Source of the DNA: Chloroflexota bacterium
GTDB taxonomy: Bacteria; Chloroflexota; Dehalococcoidia; Tepidiformales; Tepidiformaceae
Reading direction: 5' to 3'
DNA length: 64,000 bases
Assembly (NCBI GenBank): GCA_016234445.1
Contig: JACRBT010000002.1
Span: forward strand, 248,001 to 312,000
In this document: in pieces, positions 42,669 to 51,417 of the stretch
Layout of the letters: every line of letters starts with the position of its first letter
Numbering within the stretch: the first letter of the stretch is position 1
Translations under genes and position numbers: made by a program
Notes under the pieces: model-generated
Told to the model about the DNA's origin: nothing
Seen by the model: only the letters and a program-made list of their open reading frames with translations
The model's database searches: none

Positions 42669-43027
42669 GGTCCAGCGGGCCTGTAAGCCGGATTCTGTCC
42701 ACCCGCCGAAGCGGGATGGGCGGTCATCTCTCTCGACGGCGCATCGCTACGCCGCTCTAGCAGCCAACCCGGGAGTGATAACGGGCCGGGCGCCCTTCTC
42801 CCCTATTCGGCCTTGCTCCGGGTGGGGTTTGCACGTCCGCCCCGTTGCCGGGGACGCCGGTGCGCTCTTACCGCACCATTTCACCCTTACCCGCCTAAGC
42901 GGGCGGTATGTTTCTGTTGCACTATCCGTCGGCTTTCGCCGCCCGGGCGTTACCCGGCACCCTGCCCGGTGGAGTCCGGACTTTCCTCTATGGGCGAACC
43001 CACAGCGACCGCCCGGCCCGCTGGACC
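42669..43027 (-). ncRNA. rnpB: RNase P RNA (class A)
   Basis: On the minus strand the 5' end carries GGTCCAGCGGGCC and the 3' end GGCCCGCTGGACC, a perfect 13-pair P1 helix (43015-43027 with 42669-42681). The conserved 5' block GAGGAAAGTCCGGACTCC and 3' block ACAGAATCCGGCTTACAGG are both present. Length about 359 bases fits bacterial type A. It processes tRNA 5' ends. Exact ends may differ by a few bases. The 129 bases between it and the ArsM-like start hold no gene. Confidence 0.95.
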
Positions 43028-43125
43028 ACCTTCAGCGTACAGCGAAACCGGGGCGGCCGTTGGGCCACCGCCGCGGGGCCGCGCCGCCGGAGCCGTAAGC
43101 GCCCTCGACCCTATACTCCTTGCCG

Positions 43126-43788
43126 ATGCCCGACGAGACGCTTACCTGCCAGTCCTGTGGAAAGACCTTCGAACTGCCCGCCGCGGTCCGGGCGAAATAC
43201 CCGAACTGGACGCCGAAGGCCTGCATGGATTGCCGCAAGCCGGGCAACAACAGCGGTGGCGCCTCGGCAGGGAAGCCGCCCGCCCGGGGCAACTCGGTCA
43301 CGCGGACCCAGAGCCTCAGCCTCGGCGATGTCCTCCTCCGGTTCGCCGGGGGGCCCCAGACTGGCGTCTTCACCGACGGCTCCTGCCAGGGCAACCCCGG
43401 GCCGGGTGGCTGGGGCGCCGTCTACGTCCGCGACGGGAAGGTGGTGGCCCAGGAACACGGCTTCGACCCTGCCACGACCAACAACCGGATGGAGCTGACC
43501 GCAATGATCCGCGGCCTCGCCATGCTCGCGCCGGGCGACTCCACCGACGTCTACTCCGACTCGGCGCTCGTGGTGAATACGCTGACGAAATGGGCGGCGG
43601 GCTGGGAGAAGGCGGGCTGGAAGCGCCGGGAAGGTGCCGTGAAGAACCTCGACCTGGTCCAGGAGGCCTACGCCCTGGCGAGGGCCCGGCCACTCGCGCG
43701 AATCCAATGGCTCCGCGCCCACGATGGCTCCCGCTGGAACGAATACGCCGACGCCCTCTCCACCGCTCACCTGCGGGAAGAACTGTAG
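43126..43788 (+). CDS. rnhA: Ribonuclease H with N-terminal zinc ribbon
   Basis: 220 residues. An N-terminal zinc ribbon (CQSC at about 8-11 and CMDC about 25 residues later) is joined by a Gly/Ser/Pro linker to a type I RNase H domain. Catalytic residues: Asp in 'FTDGSCQGNPGPGGWG', Glu in 'NNRMELTAM', Asp in 'VYSDSALVV', and His/Asp in 'RAHDGSRWNEYADAL'. It removes RNA from RNA-DNA hybrids. The ribbon may add nucleic-acid binding, as hybrid-binding domains do in other RNases H. ATG 43126 is preferred to a TTG six bases upstream. Confidence 0.88.
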   Translation: MPDETLTCQSCGKTFELPAAVRAKYPNWTPKACMDCRKPGNNSGGASAGKPPARGNSVTRTQSLSLGDVLLRFAGGPQTGVFTDGSCQGNPGPGGWGAVYVRDGKVVAQEHGFDPATTNNRMELTAMIRGLAMLAPGDSTDVYSDSALVVNTLTKWAAGWEKAGWKRREGAVKNLDLVQEAYALARARPLARIQWLRAHDGSRWNEYADALSTAHLREEL

Positions 43789-43811
43789 CGACGGGGCGCC
43801 GCGAGGACGGG

Positions 43812-45227
43812 TCAGGGCCGGAGGAAGAGCTTCGCGTCCTCGCCGTCGATCTCCACGCGGTCCACAACCTCGCGGAGGCCGGCCTGGAGCGCCTCGAAGT
43901 CGAGCGACTCCCAGTCGCGCACCAGCTTCAGGCGCGTCTCCTCCAGGTGGCGGCGGCGCTCGGCTTCGGATTGCTGGGCGGCGAGCCGGGCCCGCGCTTC
44001 CGCCATCTCCCCTTCGAGCCCTTGCTGCTCGTTCGCGAGCTCGGACCCGAGCGAGCGCATCCGTTCGAGGGTGATGTGCCCGTGGGCGGCGTCGGCCACG
44101 AGGTCCTCCACCTGGCGGCGGGTGCGCTTCATCCGCGACTCGACGCGGTCCACCTGCCCCATGAGGTCCAGGACGTAGGAGTCGACGTTGCCCGCCCGGC
44201 GGACGCGGCTGACGGCGGTGGTGTCCTCCGCGAGCATGGTCCGCAGACGGGCTTCGAGTTCTGCCGCACGCTGGGTGTTGTAGCCGCAGCTGCTCTGGTT
44301 CGTCCGGCTTTCGCACTGGTAGTAGCGGTAGGCCGAGTTGTGCTCGGAGCCGTCCTTCGTCGTCCACTTCTGCTTCCGGCTCACGCCGATGAGCTTGTTG
44401 CCGCAACGGCCGCAGTAGAGGAGCCCGCTGAGGAGGAAGGGCACGACCTTTCGTTCCATCGCGCCGCCGCCCCGGCTCTGGAGCCGCTCCTGAACCCGGC
44501 GAAAATCCTCGGGCGAGATGAGGGCAGGGTGGCTGCCCGGCACCTTCACCCCGAATCGCGTGTACGTCCCCAGGTAGGCCCGGTTGCGGAGGAGGTCGCG
44601 GACGCTCACCATGCTCCACTTCCCACCCCGGCGGGTGGTGATGCCTTCTTCGTTCAGCTGGCCGGCGATCCGGCGGATCCCCATCGCCTCCTGGAGGTAG
44701 AGCCGGAAGATGTAGCGGACGACCACGGTCTCTTCCGGCACCAATTCGAGGCGCTGGCGGGGGCCGACGCGGTAGCCATAGGGCGGCCGGCCGAGCACCT
44801 CGCCCTTCACGGCCTTCCGGCGCATCGCGCTCTTCACGCGCTCCGAAACGGGGGTCCCCGTGCCGCGGTCGGCCCAGGTCGTCAGCAGTTCTTTCGCCGT
44901 CTCCCGGCCGGTGGAGGCGGAAACGACCTGGACACCGGTGCTTTCGATCGTGAGCAGCTTCAGGGCCGCCTTCCCGAGGTCGCTTCCAAGCGCACCCAGG
45001 CCGTCGACGGCGACGACCGTGAAGCCCCGGTCGGCACGGTGGAGGAAGGCCAGCATCTGGCGGAACCCGCTCTCCTCGCTCTCCGTCTCATCGGTGTCGA
45101 CGAAGGTGGCGGCGACTTCGAAGCCCTGCTGGCGGCAGAAGTCGAGGTATGCCCGGTTCTGGTCGCCGATGGAGCGCTTCGCTCCATTGCGCCGGGCACC
45201 CTCCACGAAGTAGCCGACCGCGCGCAT
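43812..45227 (-). CDS. Large serine-recombinase-like protein without the catalytic residues
   Basis: 471 residues. Resolvase-like N-domain (1-125), recombinase domain (about 130-250), a zinc ribbon with CGRCGNKL (272-279) and later Cys (305, 314), then a long coiled coil (about 325-450). The usual N-terminal YxRVS is YFVEG (residues 6-10), so the nucleophilic Ser is Gly, and the active-site DRLSR is DGLGA (75-79), so the arginines are lost too. It should bind DNA but not cut it. It lies between core genes, three bases after the next gene on the strand, so it is probably a domesticated protein. Confidence 0.75.
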   Translation of the reverse strand: MRAVGYFVEGARRNGAKRSIGDQNRAYLDFCRQQGFEVAATFVDTDETESEESGFRQMLAFLHRADRGFTVVAVDGLGALGSDLGKAALKLLTIESTGVQVVSASTGRETAKELLTTWADRGTGTPVSERVKSAMRRKAVKGEVLGRPPYGYRVGPRQRLELVPEETVVVRYIFRLYLQEAMGIRRIAGQLNEEGITTRRGGKWSMVSVRDLLRNRAYLGTYTRFGVKVPGSHPALISPEDFRRVQERLQSRGGGAMERKVVPFLLSGLLYCGRCGNKLIGVSRKQKWTTKDGSEHNSAYRYYQCESRTNQSSCGYNTQRAAELEARLRTMLAEDTTAVSRVRRAGNVDSYVLDLMGQVDRVESRMKRTRRQVEDLVADAAHGHITLERMRSLGSELANEQQGLEGEMAEARARLAAQQSEAERRRHLEETRLKLVRDWESLDFEALQAGLREVVDRVEIDGEDAKLFLRP

Positions 45228-45230
45228 TGT

Positions 45231-45932
45231 TTACCCCGCCGCGAGGATTCGTTCGCAGTTTGGGCACTGCACCACGAAGACCGGCGAAAAAGCCTTCCTC
45301 CGGACCGCGTCCGGGAGGGAAACCCGGCAGCCGGTGCAGGCGCCGCCCTGCATCCGCGCCACCGCGAGGCCCCCCTTACGACGGCGCAGGTCTTCGTACA
45401 TCTGGAACGACCGTGGGCTGATCTTCGCCTTCTGCGCCTCGCGTTTCAGGTCCGCGCGGGCGATGGCGTCGTTGAGGCGGAGCGCGTCGTGGCGGAGTTG
45501 CTGGGACTGTTTCGCCCAGTTCGCCTCGAGTTCCTGCACCTTCGCCGCGGCAGCCTGGCGAGCGTTCGTCGCCGCTTCGAGCTTCGAAAGCACCTCCAGC
45601 AACTGGTCTTCGAACCTGCCTCGCTGGGCGGTCAGCGCCTGGAGCTCGTGCTGGATGCTGCTCAGTTCCTTCGGGTTACGGACCGAGCCGTCGTAGAGCC
45701 GCTTCTCCTCCGGGGCGATCTTGTCGCTGAGGCGTTCGACCTCGTCTTCGAGGCGCCGCTGGTCGGCCCGCACCGCCTTGAGGGCCGCTTCCGCTTCGCC
45801 CAGGACCCGCCGCGCCTCCACCAGTTCGGGGTCGCCCAACAGGCGCTGCTCGACGTCGGCGAGGGCAGCGTGGAGGGCCGCCGCTTCATCGTCAAAGCCC
45901 TGCAGGGTCAGGATGTCGAGGACTTCGCTCAC
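45231..45932 (-). CDS. Coiled-coil protein with C4 zinc ribbon (CT398/HP0958-like)
   Basis: 233 residues: a long antiparallel coiled coil (about 5-175) followed by a zinc ribbon with CTGC (about 200) and CPNC (about 224). This matches the zf-RING_7/CT398 family, whose role is unclear in most bacteria (linked to flagella or secretion in some). GTG start. The stop is three bases before the recombinase-like gene, so they form an operon. Confidence 0.8.
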   Translation of the reverse strand: MSEVLDILTLQGFDDEAAALHAALADVEQRLLGDPELVEARRVLGEAEAALKAVRADQRRLEDEVERLSDKIAPEEKRLYDGSVRNPKELSSIQHELQALTAQRGRFEDQLLEVLSKLEAATNARQAAAAKVQELEANWAKQSQQLRHDALRLNDAIARADLKREAQKAKISPRSFQMYEDLRRRKGGLAVARMQGGACTGCRVSLPDAVRRKAFSPVFVVQCPNCERILAAG

Positions 45933-46053
45933 AGCCCCTCCAGAGCCTAACCGTAGCGGCTAGCGAGGCGCGATTCAACGTGTCCGGGTGGTCTTTTTGC
46001 ACGGATTTCCCGAATCGTCACGCAGCGGCGGGATTATGGCACCGAACCCCAGG

Positions 46054-46081
46054 CTGACCGGGTAGCGGGGGCCGTTATACT
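46054..46081 (+). promoter_or_regulatory. Promoter of the yceD-rpmF-fab operon
   Basis: CTGACC (46054-46059) and TATACT (46076-46081) are separated by 16 bases, giving a reasonable -35/-10 pair about 30 bases before the yceD ATG. It is the only clear promoter ahead of the long rightward block. Confidence 0.55.
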
Positions 46082-46112
46082 GGGATTACCTCCGGCCGCG
46101 AGGTGACCCACC

Positions 46113-46613
46113 ATGCAATTCAACGTCTCTCTCCTCCTCCGCGAACCCGTCGGCGCCATCCGTCATTTCGCCCTCGAAGCGGAGCCGCCTGTCCACCGGG
46201 GCGAAGTCCAGCTCACGCACACGCCGGGCGGGGTGCTGGTCCACGTTGAAGCCGATGTGCTCCTCGACGCCTCCTGCAGCCGGTGCCTGGCCCCGTTCAG
46301 CTACCCCGCCAGGATCGACTTCGAGGAGATCTTCTACCAGCAGGTCGACGTGGTCACCGGCGCCCGCCTGCCGGCCCCCGAAGAACCCGACGCCTTCCTC
46401 ATCAACCTCAACCACACGATCGACATTACGGAGGCGGTGCGGCAATATAGCGAGATGGCTGCAGAGATGCAGCCGCTTTGCCGTCCGGATTGCCCGGGTA
46501 TCTGCCCGGTCTGCGGTCAGGACCTTGGCATCGCAACCTGCCAGTGCGACCGCACCGTCACGGACCCGCGATGGGCCCCACTCGCAGCGCTAAAGCGTGC
46601 ACAGAATGGCTGA
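46113..46613 (+). CDS. yceD: DUF177/YceD-family protein
   Basis: 166 residues. The family block 'DASCSRCLAPFSYPARIDFEEIF' and a C-terminal Cys-rich motif 'CRPDCPGICPVCGQDLG' with a final CQC are typical. It is linked to 23S rRNA accumulation in other organisms. It nearly always precedes rpmF, as here (21 bases apart). Confidence 0.88.
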   Translation: MQFNVSLLLREPVGAIRHFALEAEPPVHRGEVQLTHTPGGVLVHVEADVLLDASCSRCLAPFSYPARIDFEEIFYQQVDVVTGARLPAPEEPDAFLINLNHTIDITEAVRQYSEMAAEMQPLCRPDCPGICPVCGQDLGIATCQCDRTVTDPRWAPLAALKRAQNG

Positions 46614-46633
46614 GAATCTGAAGGAGACAACCT

Positions 46634-46831
46634 ATGCCCCCGCTTCCGAAGCGGAAATACCCCAAGTCGCGCCAGGGCAAGCGCAGGAGCCACCTCGGCA
46701 TCCAGATGCCACACGTCGTGGACTGCCCTCGCTGCAAGAGCCCTCGCCTGGCGCATCACGCCTGCCCCATCTGCGGGACCTACCGGGGCCGGGAAGTGAT
46801 CGAGATCCCGTCGCCCGACCTGGAAGGCTAG
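46634..46831 (+). CDS. rpmF: 50S ribosomal protein L32
   Basis: 65 residues. N-terminal 'PPLPKRKYPKSRQGKRRSH' and a zinc ribbon CPRC...CPIC (zinc-containing form). AAGGAGA precedes the ATG. Confidence 0.95.
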   Translation: MPPLPKRKYPKSRQGKRRSHLGIQMPHVVDCPRCKSPRLAHHACPICGTYRGREVIEIPSPDLEG

Positions 46832-46848
46832 CTGCGACGCCCGCGGCG

Positions 46849-47802
46849 ATGACCGGGTTCATCGCCCTCCAGCCTCCCGTCCGCCGGGATCGTGCCTTTG
46901 TCTTTCCGGGACAGGGCGCGCAGTCCGTCGGCATGGGCAAGGACCTCTACGAACAGTTCCCGGCCGCCCGTGAGTTGTACCTGCGGGCCGACGAGATCCT
47001 CGGCTTCAAGCTGAGCACCCTTTGTTTCGAAGGCCCCGAGGCTGACCTCCAGCTGACGCGTAACGCCCAGCCGGCGATCGCCGTCACCAGCCTCGCATTG
47101 CTGAAGGTCGCGACCGAACTCACCCCTGAGCTCCTCCACCAGCCGGCGTACGTCGCGGGCCACTCCCTCGGCGAGTACTCGGCCCTCGTCGCCGCCGGGG
47201 CGCTTCCCTTCGACGAAGCGATCCGCCTGCTTCGCACTCGCGGCGAACTGATGCAGGCCGCCGGCGACAAGAACCCCGGCACGCTTGCTGCCGTCCTCGG
47301 CCTCGACATCACCGACTGCGAAGAAGTCTGCCGCGAGGCCGGCGCCGAGATCTGCAACGTCAACGCCCCCGGCCAGATCGTCATCGGTGGCCGTCGAGAG
47401 GCCGTCGTCCGCGCCCTCGACTACGCGAAGGCCCGGGGCGCGGCGAAAGTCATCCCGCTCAGCGTCAGCGGCGCCTTCCACAGTTCGCTCATGCGGCCCG
47501 CCGGCGACGGCATGGTCCAGCCCGTGGCGACGGCCGCGATCGAGGCCGCCGTCGTGCCCGTCATCGCCAACTGCACCGCCACGCCAATCAGCGACCCCCT
47601 CGCCATCCGCCACGAACTCGTCGACCAGGTCTGCCGACCAGTGCAGTGGAGCAGCACCGTCGACTTCCTCGGCGAACACGGGGTGGAGACGTTCATCGAA
47701 TTCGGCCCAGGCCGCGTGCTCAGCGCGATCATCAAGCGCATGCTTCGCAAGTCCAACTGCATCAACGTGAACGACGCGACCTCCGTCCGCGTCCAGCTCT
47801 AG
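46849..47802 (+). CDS. fabD: Malonyl-CoA:ACP transacylase
   Basis: 317 residues. 'FVFPGQGAQSVGMGKDL' at the N-terminus, the nucleophile in 'VAGHSLGEYSALVAAGAL' (GHSLGE), and the catalytic His in 'LSVSGAFHSSLM'. It loads malonate onto ACP for fatty acid synthesis. ATG at 46849 lies 17 bases after rpmF. Neither plsX nor fabH is found next to it, unlike the usual rpmF-plsX-fabH-fabD order. Confidence 0.95.
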   Translation: MTGFIALQPPVRRDRAFVFPGQGAQSVGMGKDLYEQFPAARELYLRADEILGFKLSTLCFEGPEADLQLTRNAQPAIAVTSLALLKVATELTPELLHQPAYVAGHSLGEYSALVAAGALPFDEAIRLLRTRGELMQAAGDKNPGTLAAVLGLDITDCEEVCREAGAEICNVNAPGQIVIGGRREAVVRALDYAKARGAAKVIPLSVSGAFHSSLMRPAGDGMVQPVATAAIEAAVVPVIANCTATPISDPLAIRHELVDQVCRPVQWSSTVDFLGEHGVETFIEFGPGRVLSAIIKRMLRKSNCINVNDATSVRVQL

Positions 47803-47812
47803 GAGCGACCAC

Positions 47813-48562
47813 ATGGGAGAACTCGACGGCCGCGTGGCCCTGGTCACGGGCGGCTCGCGCGGCATTGGCCGGGCCATCTGCCTTGAACTCGCCGCCCGGG
47901 GCGCGAAAGTCGGCGTGAACTACAACACCGGCGCCGCAGCAGCAGAAAGCGTGGTCGCCGCGATCACCGCTGCCGGCGGCGAAGCCTTCGCCATCCCCGG
48001 CGACGTCGCCAACCCGGAGGCAGCCGCGGCCCTCGTCAAAGGCGTCGTCGACCGCTTCGGCGGGCTGGACATCCTGGTCAACAACGCCGGCATCACCCGC
48101 GACGGGCTCCTTATGCGCATGTCCGAAGCCGACTGGGACGCCGTCCACAACACGAACCTGCGCGGCGCGTTCCTGGTGACGAAGGCGGCGATGCGCCCGA
48201 TGCTTCGCGCCCGCGGCGGCCGGATCATCAACATCTCCAGCGTCGTCGGCGTGATGGGCAACGCCGGCCAGGCGAACTACGCCGCCGCCAAGGCGGGACT
48301 CATCGGCTTCACCCGCGCCGTGGCCCGCGAAGTGGCGTCTCGCGCCATCACCGTCAACGCCATCGCGCCCGGCTTCATCAAGACGGACATCACCGCGAAC
48401 CTCACCGAGGCCCAGGTCGAAGCCGTCCTCCGCCAGGTCCCGCTCGAACGGCTCGCCGAGGCGGAAGAGGTGGCGCCGCTCGTCGCCTTCCTCGCCGGGC
48501 CCGGGGCCGCCTACATCACCGGCCAGTGCATCCACGTCGATGGCGGCATGGTGATGGCGTGA
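47813..48562 (+). CDS. fabG: 3-oxoacyl-ACP reductase
   Basis: 249 residues. SDR with 'VTGGSRGIGRAICLELA', NNAGITRD, and the Ser-Tyr-Lys set in 'NISSVVGVMGNAGQANYAAAKAG' (quoted here only to its key residues S, Y, K). AGGAG precedes the ATG. The stop overlaps the GTG of nusB by four bases. Confidence 0.93.
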   Translation: MGELDGRVALVTGGSRGIGRAICLELAARGAKVGVNYNTGAAAAESVVAAITAAGGEAFAIPGDVANPEAAAALVKGVVDRFGGLDILVNNAGITRDGLLMRMSEADWDAVHNTNLRGAFLVTKAAMRPMLRARGGRIINISSVVGVMGNAGQANYAAAKAGLIGFTRAVAREVASRAITVNAIAPGFIKTDITANLTEAQVEAVLRQVPLERLAEAEEVAPLVAFLAGPGAAYITGQCIHVDGGMVMA

Positions 48563-49047
48563 CCAAGAGCGTGCAGCGCCGCGCCCGCTTCCTCGTGCTG
48601 GAGGCGCTGTACGAATCCGAGAATTCGAGCCACGACGCCGAAGCCGCCTACAACCGCCGCCTCCGGGAGGTCGCCGAAGAGGACCCCGCCGTTGGCGCCG
48701 CGGGGCCTGCGGAACTTGGGCGGGAACTCCTCAGGGGCGTCCTCGCCCACCGCGAAGCCATCGACGAACGCATCGGCGCCGCCGCCACCCGCTACCCCGT
48801 CGACACCATGGCCGTCGTTGACCGGAACATCCTCCGGCTTGCAATATGGGAGCTGCTTTCCGATAATTCGGCGCCGGTCGCGGCCGTCGTGAACGAAGCT
48901 GTCGAACTCGCGCACCGGTACGGTGGAGACAGTTCACCAGGGTTCGTCAACGGCGTCCTTCGTACCGTCAGTCAACGCATCCTGGCCGAACGCGGCCTGC
49001 CGCCCACCGAGGCGGACTTCCCAAACACAGCACAGCAGGAGAATTGA
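48559..49047 (+). CDS. nusB: Transcription antitermination factor NusB
   Basis: 162 residues, all-helical. 'RRARFLVLEALYESE' and 'VDRNILRLAIWELL', then 'VVNEAVELAHRYGGDSSPGFVNG' in its characteristic place. It works with NusE on rRNA operons. GTG start coupled to fabG. Its position inside a fatty acid gene set is unusual but frequent in this kind of genome layout. Confidence 0.92.
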   Translation: MTKSVQRRARFLVLEALYESENSSHDAEAAYNRRLREVAEEDPAVGAAGPAELGRELLRGVLAHREAIDERIGAAATRYPVDTMAVVDRNILRLAIWELLSDNSAPVAAVVNEAVELAHRYGGDSSPGFVNGVLRTVSQRILAERGLPPTEADFPNTAQQEN

Positions 49048-49050
49048 AAC

Positions 49051-49305
49051 GTGGCCACAGTTTTCGAACGGGTCCGTGCCATCGTGGTCGAACAGTTGGG
49101 CGTCGAAGAAGACCAGGTGGCGCCCGCGGCGTCCTTCGTTGATGACCTCAACGCCGACTCGCTCGACCTCGTGGAGCTGATCATGTCCCTCGAAGAGGAA
49201 TTTGCCGCCGACGGCAGCTTCGAAATCAGCGACGAGGACGCCGAAAAGATCGCCACGGTGCAGGACGCCGTAGACTACCTGAAGGACCACGGGATCGAGG
49301 ACTAA
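49051..49305 (+). CDS. acpP: Acyl carrier protein
   Basis: 84 residues, acidic. The phosphopantetheine Ser is in '[19 protein letters not shown]' (DSL). GTG start three bases after nusB, with CAGGAG upstream. Confidence 0.93.
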   Translation: MATVFERVRAIVVEQLGVEEDQVAPAASFVDDLNADSLDLVELIMSLEEEFAADGSFEISDEDAEKIATVQDAVDYLKDHGIED

Positions 49306-49355
49306 CCGCCCGGGCGGTCACCCCCTCGCGTGCCCGTGACCCCGGAGGGGCTGAT

Positions 49356-49784
49356 TTGGAATTCCTCGGCGTCGGCTACCAGGAACTGCTGCTCGTCATG
49401 GTGCTGGTGCTGATCTTCGTCGGCCCGGAGCGCATGCCCACGGTCGCCTACCAGATCGGCCGCGCCGTCCGCCAGATGCAGCGCTATGCCCGCGCCGTCC
49501 GCGACGAGTTCAGCGAAGAGATCAGCTACGTCGAAGAGCAATATAAGACGATCAAGGGCGAAGTCGACGTCACTGCCCAGTCGCTCCGCGAGCAGCAGCG
49601 AAAGCTCCAGTCGGAGATGAAGGACGCGACCGCCGGCCTCGACACGCCCCTGCTCCCGGCGGATTCCAGCCCGGCCAACATCCTCGCCTTCAACCCGCCG
49701 GCATCGACCCCCGCGCCCGTGGACTCTCCCCCGGCCGAAACCCCGGCGGCTGAGAAGCCGCCCGCCACACCGCTGGTGTTCTGA
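49356..49784 (+). CDS. tatA: Sec-independent translocase TatA/TatB-type protein
   Basis: 142 residues: a short N-terminal membrane helix ('LLLVMVLVLIFVGPERMP') with the hinge FGP-like 'VGPERMP', an amphipathic helix ('YQIGRAVRQMQRYARAV') and a Pro-rich tail. The Glu at the start of the helix and the GPERMP form look more like TatB than TatA. TTG start with CGGAGG upstream. It sits before tatC. Confidence 0.85.
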   Translation: MEFLGVGYQELLLVMVLVLIFVGPERMPTVAYQIGRAVRQMQRYARAVRDEFSEEISYVEEQYKTIKGEVDVTAQSLREQQRKLQSEMKDATAGLDTPLLPADSSPANILAFNPPASTPAPVDSPPAETPAAEKPPATPLVF

Positions 49785-49789
49785 ACCAG

Positions 49790-50593
49790 ATGAGCGCCGA
49801 AGCCGTCTCCGAACCCGGCAACCAGCCGCCCGAGCCGCCAACCTACGCTGGCGGCCATGCCGAGATGACGCTCATCGAGCATCTCAAGGAGCTGCGTAAC
49901 CGGGTCATCGTCTGCGCTCTCGCGCTCGTGGTCTCGCTGGTCGTCTGCGTCGTCTTCTGGGAGACCATCCTCGGCTGGCTGCTTGCCCCGGCACGGCAAG
50001 ATCACCCGGACTTCGCCCTGGCTGTCTTCTCCCCGACCGAGACGATCGGGGTGCTCTTCAAGATCGGCCTCTACGGGAGCCTTATCCTCGCCTCGCCCGT
50101 CTTCGTCTACGAGCTGATGGCCTTCATCGTCCCCGGTCTCACCCCGCGGGAGAAGCGCCTCCTCCTGCCCGGGCTCGCCGGCGTGATCATCTTCCTGCTC
50201 GGCGGGATGGCCTTCGCCTACTGGATCATCCTCCCCGCCTCGCTCGGCTTCCTCCTCGACTTCGGCGGCGACAACTTTGACCCCGTCATCGGCGCCAAGC
50301 AGTACATCGACTTCGCCACTCGGATCATCTTCTGGGTGGGCGTCTCCTTCGAATTGCCGATGGTGATCGCCCTCGCCGCCCGCCTCGGCCTCGTCCGTGC
50401 TCGCCAGCTCATCAAGTTCTGGCGCTACGCCATCCCCATCATCTTCATCATCGCCGCCGTTGTGACCCCGACCCCCGACCCGCTGACTCAGTCACTGGTG
50501 GCAGGGCCCCTTCTCGCCCTCTATGTCGTCGGCATCCTCTTCGCGTGGATCGTCCAGAAGCCCAGGCCAAAGCCCGAACCGGAACCCGTATGA
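49790..50593 (+). CDS. tatC: Sec-independent translocase TatC
   Basis: 267 residues, six membrane helices. 'MTLIEHLKELRNRVIVC' is the twin-arginine-receptor region and 'FSPTETIGVLFKIGLYGS' and 'FVYELMAFIVPGLTPREKR' are signature blocks. With the preceding gene it forms the Tat export pore for folded proteins. The stop overlaps the next ATG (ATGA). Confidence 0.95.
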   Translation: MSAEAVSEPGNQPPEPPTYAGGHAEMTLIEHLKELRNRVIVCALALVVSLVVCVVFWETILGWLLAPARQDHPDFALAVFSPTETIGVLFKIGLYGSLILASPVFVYELMAFIVPGLTPREKRLLLPGLAGVIIFLLGGMAFAYWIILPASLGFLLDFGGDNFDPVIGAKQYIDFATRIIFWVGVSFELPMVIALAARLGLVRARQLIKFWRYAIPIIFIIAAVVTPTPDPLTQSLVAGPLLALYVVGILFAWIVQKPRPKPEPEPV

Positions 50594-51417
50594 GCGTGCC
50601 TTCAAACTCCACCGCCCGCACGACGATGATCGCCACCGGCACGGTGGGCGGCTTCTTCAGCGGGCTCGTGGGCGGCGGCGGCGGGGCCGTCATGATCCCG
50701 CTGATGACCGGCGTCCTCAAGATGCGCCAGCACACCGCCCACGGCACCTCGCTGGTCATCATCTTCGTCACCGCGGTCGCCACCGCCACCACCTATGCCC
50801 TGAACGGCGACGTCGACTGGCCCCTCGTCGCCATGCTCCTCGGCGGGTCTACGATTGGCGCGGTCCTCGGTGCGCGCGCCGCCCGAAACGTCCCGGCGAT
50901 GCGGCTTCGCCAGTTCCTCGGCGTCTTCATCACCCTCGTCGCGCTCCGGTTGCTGCTCTTCCGCGACGTCGATCCCCTGCTTTCGGTGAGCGGGGTCGCG
51001 GAGGCCGCGGTCGGCGCGGCGATCGGCCTCGCGGGCGGGCTCTCGGCGGGTGCGCTTGGCGTCGGCGGGGGCGCCATCTTCGTCCCCGCGCTGGTGCTGC
51101 TCATCGGCACCCCCCAGCACGAAGCCCAGGGCATCTCCCTCTGCGTCATCGTCTTCACCGCGGCGGCGGGCGCTCTCACCCACCGCCGCCAGGGCACGGT
51201 CGACACTCGCGCCGCGCGCTGGATCGCCCCTGTCTCGGTCCCGGCAGGCGTCTTCGGGGCGCTCGCCGCCGCCCAGGTCTCCGACCGCGGACTCCGCGTG
51301 ATCGTCTCCACCGTCCTCATCGGGATCGGGACGCAGATGGTGTGGACGGCCACCCGCACCCTCCGGCGCCCCCCGGTCGTTGTCCACGATAGCCACGCGG
51401 CGGTGACCACCGTATGA
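50590..51417 (+). CDS. TauE/SafE-family membrane transporter
   Basis: 275 residues, about eight membrane segments, with the paired family motifs 'GFFSGLVGGGGGAVMIPLM' and 'GLSAGALGVGGGAIFVPAL'. Such proteins export sulfite, sulfoacetate or related anions; the substrate here is unknown. Overlaps both neighbours by four bases. Confidence 0.88.
   Translation: MSVPSNSTARTTMIATGTVGGFFSGLVGGGGGAVMIPLMTGVLKMRQHTAHGTSLVIIFVTAVATATTYALNGDVDWPLVAMLLGGSTIGAVLGARAARNVPAMRLRQFLGVFITLVALRLLLFRDVDPLLSVSGVAEAAVGAAIGLAGGLSAGALGVGGGAIFVPALVLLIGTPQHEAQGISLCVIVFTAAAGALTHRRQGTVDTRAARWIAPVSVPAGVFGALAAAQVSDRGLRVIVSTVLIGIGTQMVWTATRTLRRPPVVVHDSHAAVTTV

Noticed and set aside
42813-45950. Rightward open frame of more than 1000 codons
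   Set aside because: It lies antisense to the recombinase-like and zinc-ribbon genes and across RNase P RNA and rnhA in another frame. GC-rich codon bias creates such antisense frames; the protein has no domain pattern.
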